A stretch of 7,675 nt of DNA from Alkalibacterium sp034520745 (lineage in GTDB: Bacteria > Bacillota > Bacilli > Lactobacillales > Carnobacteriaceae_A). The notes beneath the pieces were generated by a model. That model was not told where the DNA came from. It made no database searches and saw nothing but the letters and a program-made list of their open reading frames with translations. Of this stretch, positions 6,181 to 7,675 are shown in pieces. Positions within the stretch are counted from its first letter, which is position 1. Each line of letters begins with the position of its first letter. The DNA lies in NCBI GenBank assembly GCA_034520745.1, contig JAXHNF010000007.1, positions 1 through 7,675 of the forward strand, written 5' to 3'. A program made the translations under genes and the position numbers.

Positions 6181-7126
6181 TTAGATTACTTTTTTCATTT
6201 CCTGTTCAGTTTGTTTCGCAGCCTTCAGCTGTTCTTGAATCTCAAATTTTCTGGTGACAAATAATTATTATGTGAATGCCGACGGCGCTTATTGTAGAAA
6301 GCAGCGATATACCAGGTCACCGCTTCAATAGCTTCTTTGCGTGTTGAGAAGTCTCTTCGGTAAATCAATTCTTTTTTCAATGTAGCGAAGAACGATTCAC
6401 TGGTCGCATTATCATCAGGGAGTTCCTTTGTGACTCATACTGATATCTGCTTCGATTTCATTAAGCCTTGTAATATATTCTTTTGAAGCATACTGGCTCC
6501 CCTGATCAGAATGATGAATAAGCCCTTTGTCGGGCTTACGCAGGTTAATGGCCATCTCTAAAGCCTCTAAAGGCAGTTCTGTACGCATATTGTCAGCGAT
6601 AGACCAGCCGACGACTAAACGAGAGTATAAGTCTATGATCATAGCTAAATAAAGCCATCCTTCGCGGGTCCAAATATACGTGATATCGCCCGTCCAAACC
6701 TTATTCGGTTCATCTACTCTCAAACTTGCGGTCAAGTAAATTCAGGATATATCCCGAGTGAATGAGAGGAGTTGGTGGTTGATACATACTTCCACAGAAG
6801 GTGTTGCACGCAATACCCATTTCTCTCATATAACGACCGACGGTCTTTTCAGATACGTAGTATCCCGCTTCAATCAAGTCTTCTAAGATGCGAGGTGCAC
6901 CATACGTTCCCATGCTCTCGTGAAAGAACTGTCTGATCTTTTTCTTTACTTTTTCACGATTCAATTCATGTTCAGTCGGTTCTCGATCTTTCTGATTCAA
7001 CCAGTTATAATACCCACTCTTCGAAACTCTCAGTACACTGCACATCCTCACGACGTAAGAATTCATTGTGATGGTTTTCAATGGAATTGGAATTTCACTT
7101 CTTTGGTTTTTCGTGAAGACGTGCAT
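6181..7126 (-). pseudogene. IS3-family transposase OrfB (DDE integrase domain), frameshifted
   Basis: OrfB carries the catalytic domain that cuts and joins DNA. Readable pieces in order are MHVFTKNQRSE, VVRMCSVLRVSKSGYYNWL, a HTH_21-type region HESMGTYGAPRI with EKTVGRYMREMGI, then the core WTGDITYIWT (first D), HHSDQGSQYAS (second D), and NATSESFFATLKKELIYRRD (E), followed by the basic tail YNKRRRHSHNNYLSPE. These pieces lie in different frames. Skipping one base near 7089, 7083, 7055-7064, 6806-6816, 6792, 6738-6746, 6714-6724 and 6418-6420 joins them, and one base must be added near 6244-6250 to reach the stop at 6181-6183. After the correction at GGG 6418-6420 exactly 35 residues separate the second D and the E, the canonical DD35E spacing. 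As written the gene cannot make an active enzyme. If the shifts are sequencing errors it could be intact. Confidence 0.85.
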
Positions 7127-7129
7127 AGC

Positions 7130-7136
7130 CTTTTTT
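7130..7136 (-). other. A AAA AAG slippery heptamer at the OrfA/OrfB junction
   Basis: On the - strand the heptamer AAAAAAG occurs within ATC TTA AAA AAG GCT, in the phase X XXY YYZ of the frame coding EENEILKKAMHVF. Many IS3-family elements use this motif for programmed -1 frameshifting to make the OrfAB fusion. Here the -1 frame meets a TGA about 36 bases on, so the heptamer alone does not give an open OrfB in this sequence. Confidence 0.45.
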
Positions 7137-7184
7137 AAGATCTCATTTTCCTCTTTCAGTATGTCAATTTCTTCTCGCGCTGTT

Positions 7185-7415
7185 TTAATGCTTTTCGTCA
7201 GTCGGTAGGGTATGAAATATCGGTTGTTCGCCGTCTTTGTGTTTCTTCCGCCGCACCTTGTCCCACTTTTCGTTATCCTTATATTTGCTCATCCAGTTTT
7301 TCATCGTATCGTATGGAATGCCTAAGTCTCTCGACAAGTCACTCATTTTCTGTCCGTCTTCCACAATCAATCGGCAAATATATTCTTTGTATTCATGGTC
7401 ATAATGTTTAGCCAT
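7185..7415 (-). CDS. IS3-family transposase OrfA (helix-turn-helix protein)
   Basis: The start is taken at ATG 7415 (MAKHYDHEYKEYICRLIVED) because AAAGGAT lies about ten bases upstream. The frame is open further 5', but those extra residues (MFFCAFLHYFF region) come from poly-T leader sequence. The product is a small basic DNA-binding protein with the helix-turn-helix SDLSRDLGIPYDTMKNWMSK. OrfA binds the IS ends and is fused to OrfB to form the active transposase. The frame stops at 7185-7187 after LPTDEKH. One base skipped in 7187-7195 (an AAAA run on the - strand) continues it into IKTAREEIDILKEENEILKK, the leucine-zipper end expected of OrfA. The present stop therefore looks premature. Confidence 0.82.
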   Translation of the reverse strand: MAKHYDHEYKEYICRLIVEDGQKMSDLSRDLGIPYDTMKNWMSKYKDNEKWDKVRRKKHKDGEQPIFHTLPTDEKH

Positions 7416-7513
7416 CAGAGACACATCCTTTGTTTTATTTGAAAAAAAATAATGCAAAAAAGCGCAAAAAAACACGCTCCATGTTATAATTTAATCAGGA
7501 AAATTTTTAATTT
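7416..7513 (-). promoter_or_regulatory. Poly-T-rich leader of the IS3 element
   Basis: The - strand leader of orfA holds three T runs (seven, six and eight T) split by GCGC and GCATTA, between 7441 and 7472. A TATAAC -10-like box is read on the - strand at 7488-7483, and TATAAT on the + strand at 7485-7490. Neither has a good -35 partner. This gap must also contain the left end of the IS3 element and the right end of the IS110-type element, but I cannot place either tip. Confidence 0.3.
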
Positions 7514-7675
7514 TTAGTTGAGTGCTAGGTGCTGTTGCCGCAGACCTAGTGCTCTTTTTTCGTTGTACGGAACTTTGTCTGTTAATATTTCACATATGAT
7601 TCGAAGTAACTTGTGACCACAGGCTACCACGGCCTTCATTTTCGACCCTCGACCAGAGATTCGGTAGTACAATGA
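7514..7675 (-). CDS. IS110-family transposase, C-terminal end (partial)
   Basis: The frame enters from the right edge of the window and ends at TAA 7516-7514, giving 53 residues. It begins SLYYRISGRGSKMKAVVACG and continues HKLLRIICEILTDKVPYNE. The K-AVVAC-HKLLRIIY-like helix followed by a short polar tail is typical of the end of the Transposase_20 (IS116/IS110/IS902) domain, just after its conserved serine region. These DEDD recombinases move DNA without terminal inverted repeats, and some are guided by a bridge RNA from the element's non-coding end. The remainder of the gene and the other end of the element lie outside the window. The tail RALGLRQQHLALN overlaps a strong hairpin. The call rests on one short segment. 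Confidence 0.7.
   Translation of the reverse strand, partial: SLYYRISGRGSKMKAVVACGHKLLRIICEILTDKVPYNEKRALGLRQQHLALN
7520..7560 (+). terminator. + strand terminator-like hairpin inside the IS110-type coding end
   Basis: GAGTGCTAGGT (7520-7530) pairs with ACCTAGTGCTC (7544-7554) in + strand RNA, with two G-U pairs. A further CTG/CAG stem (7532-7534 with 7541-7543) extends it inside the loop. Six T follow at 7555-7560. On the - strand the two G-U positions become mismatches, so the signal favours stopping + strand transcripts, which are antisense to both insertion sequences. Confidence 0.6.

Larger units (their letters stand above)
6130..7513 (-). mobile_element. IS3-family insertion sequence (IS150-like), boundaries not resolved
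   Basis: The element is defined by its orfA and orfB transposase genes on the - strand (6181-7415). The 98 bases between orfA and the neighbouring IS110-type gene must contain the left end, and the right end should lie between about 6067 and 6180. I could not match terminal inverted repeats between these regions. A TGGACACC word at 6083 is a possible right tip but has no partner upstream of orfA. The limits given are therefore approximate. About ten single-base shifts affect the transposase frames. Confidence 0.7.

Noticed and set aside
1739..7195. A novel recoding system using programmed +1 frameshifting
   Set aside because: The sites share no common codon or stop context, occur up to nine times in one gene, and hit a transposase and housekeeping-type genes alike. 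Insertion errors in short runs are a much simpler explanation.
7485..7490. + strand promoter from a perfect TATAAT between the insertion sequences
   Set aside because: No -35 box lies at a suitable distance and no + strand gene follows. In AT-rich leader DNA the hexamer is expected by chance.

Overview
This 7,675-base window is ordinary chromosomal DNA from a low-to-moderate GC Gram-positive bacterium. I would place it in Bacillota, class Bacilli, but I cannot name a genus. The support is the strong GGAGG-type ribosome sites, the TATAAT/TATACT -10 boxes, the HutC-type GntR regulator beside nanE, a Bacilli-type GtrA tail, and a DUF4153-like membrane protein. The right end is a pile-up of insertion sequences.

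Layout. Positions 1-141 hold the 3' end of a GtrA-domain gene on the + strand. It faces a gntR regulator on the - strand (201-911), with a hairpin terminator between them. gntR is divergent from nanE (1088 to about 1762/1776), the ManNAc-6-phosphate 2-epimerase, so the 176-base gap is the likely control region of both. A bidirectional terminator at 1804-1858 separates nanE from a run of - strand genes: an FAD/NAD(P)H flavin oxidoreductase (1958-2660), an aldo-keto reductase (2763-3576) and a large polytopic membrane protein resembling DUF4153 (3667-5439). Upstream of the last gene is a non-coding array of about nine 52-bp tandem repeats (5587-6066). An IS3-family element follows (transposase 6181-7415, - strand), then the C-terminus of an IS110-family transposase that runs off the end (7514-7675, - strand).

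How the genes work together. gntR and nanE form a small amino-sugar unit: the regulator probably senses a sugar phosphate and controls the epimerase that feeds GlcNAc-6-P metabolism. The two oxidoreductases are neighbours, but a terminator between them and a separate promoter for each suggest independent units.

The most striking property of the window is that five genes are broken by single-base frameshifts, nearly all in one direction. By hand translation I count about 19 places where one extra base must be skipped and only one where a base is missing. They affect nanE (3' end), the flavin oxidoreductase (5' end), the aldo-keto reductase (3' end), the DUF4153-like gene (six) and the IS3 transposase (nine plus the one deletion). 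Many sit in runs of two to four identical bases. Removing the extra base restores family-typical sequence each time, including exact DD35E spacing in the transposase. One-directional insertions next to conserved amino-acid sequence look more like insertion-prone sequencing error than real gene decay. I found no convincing novel defence or other system. The tandem array is the best candidate for undescribed biology.
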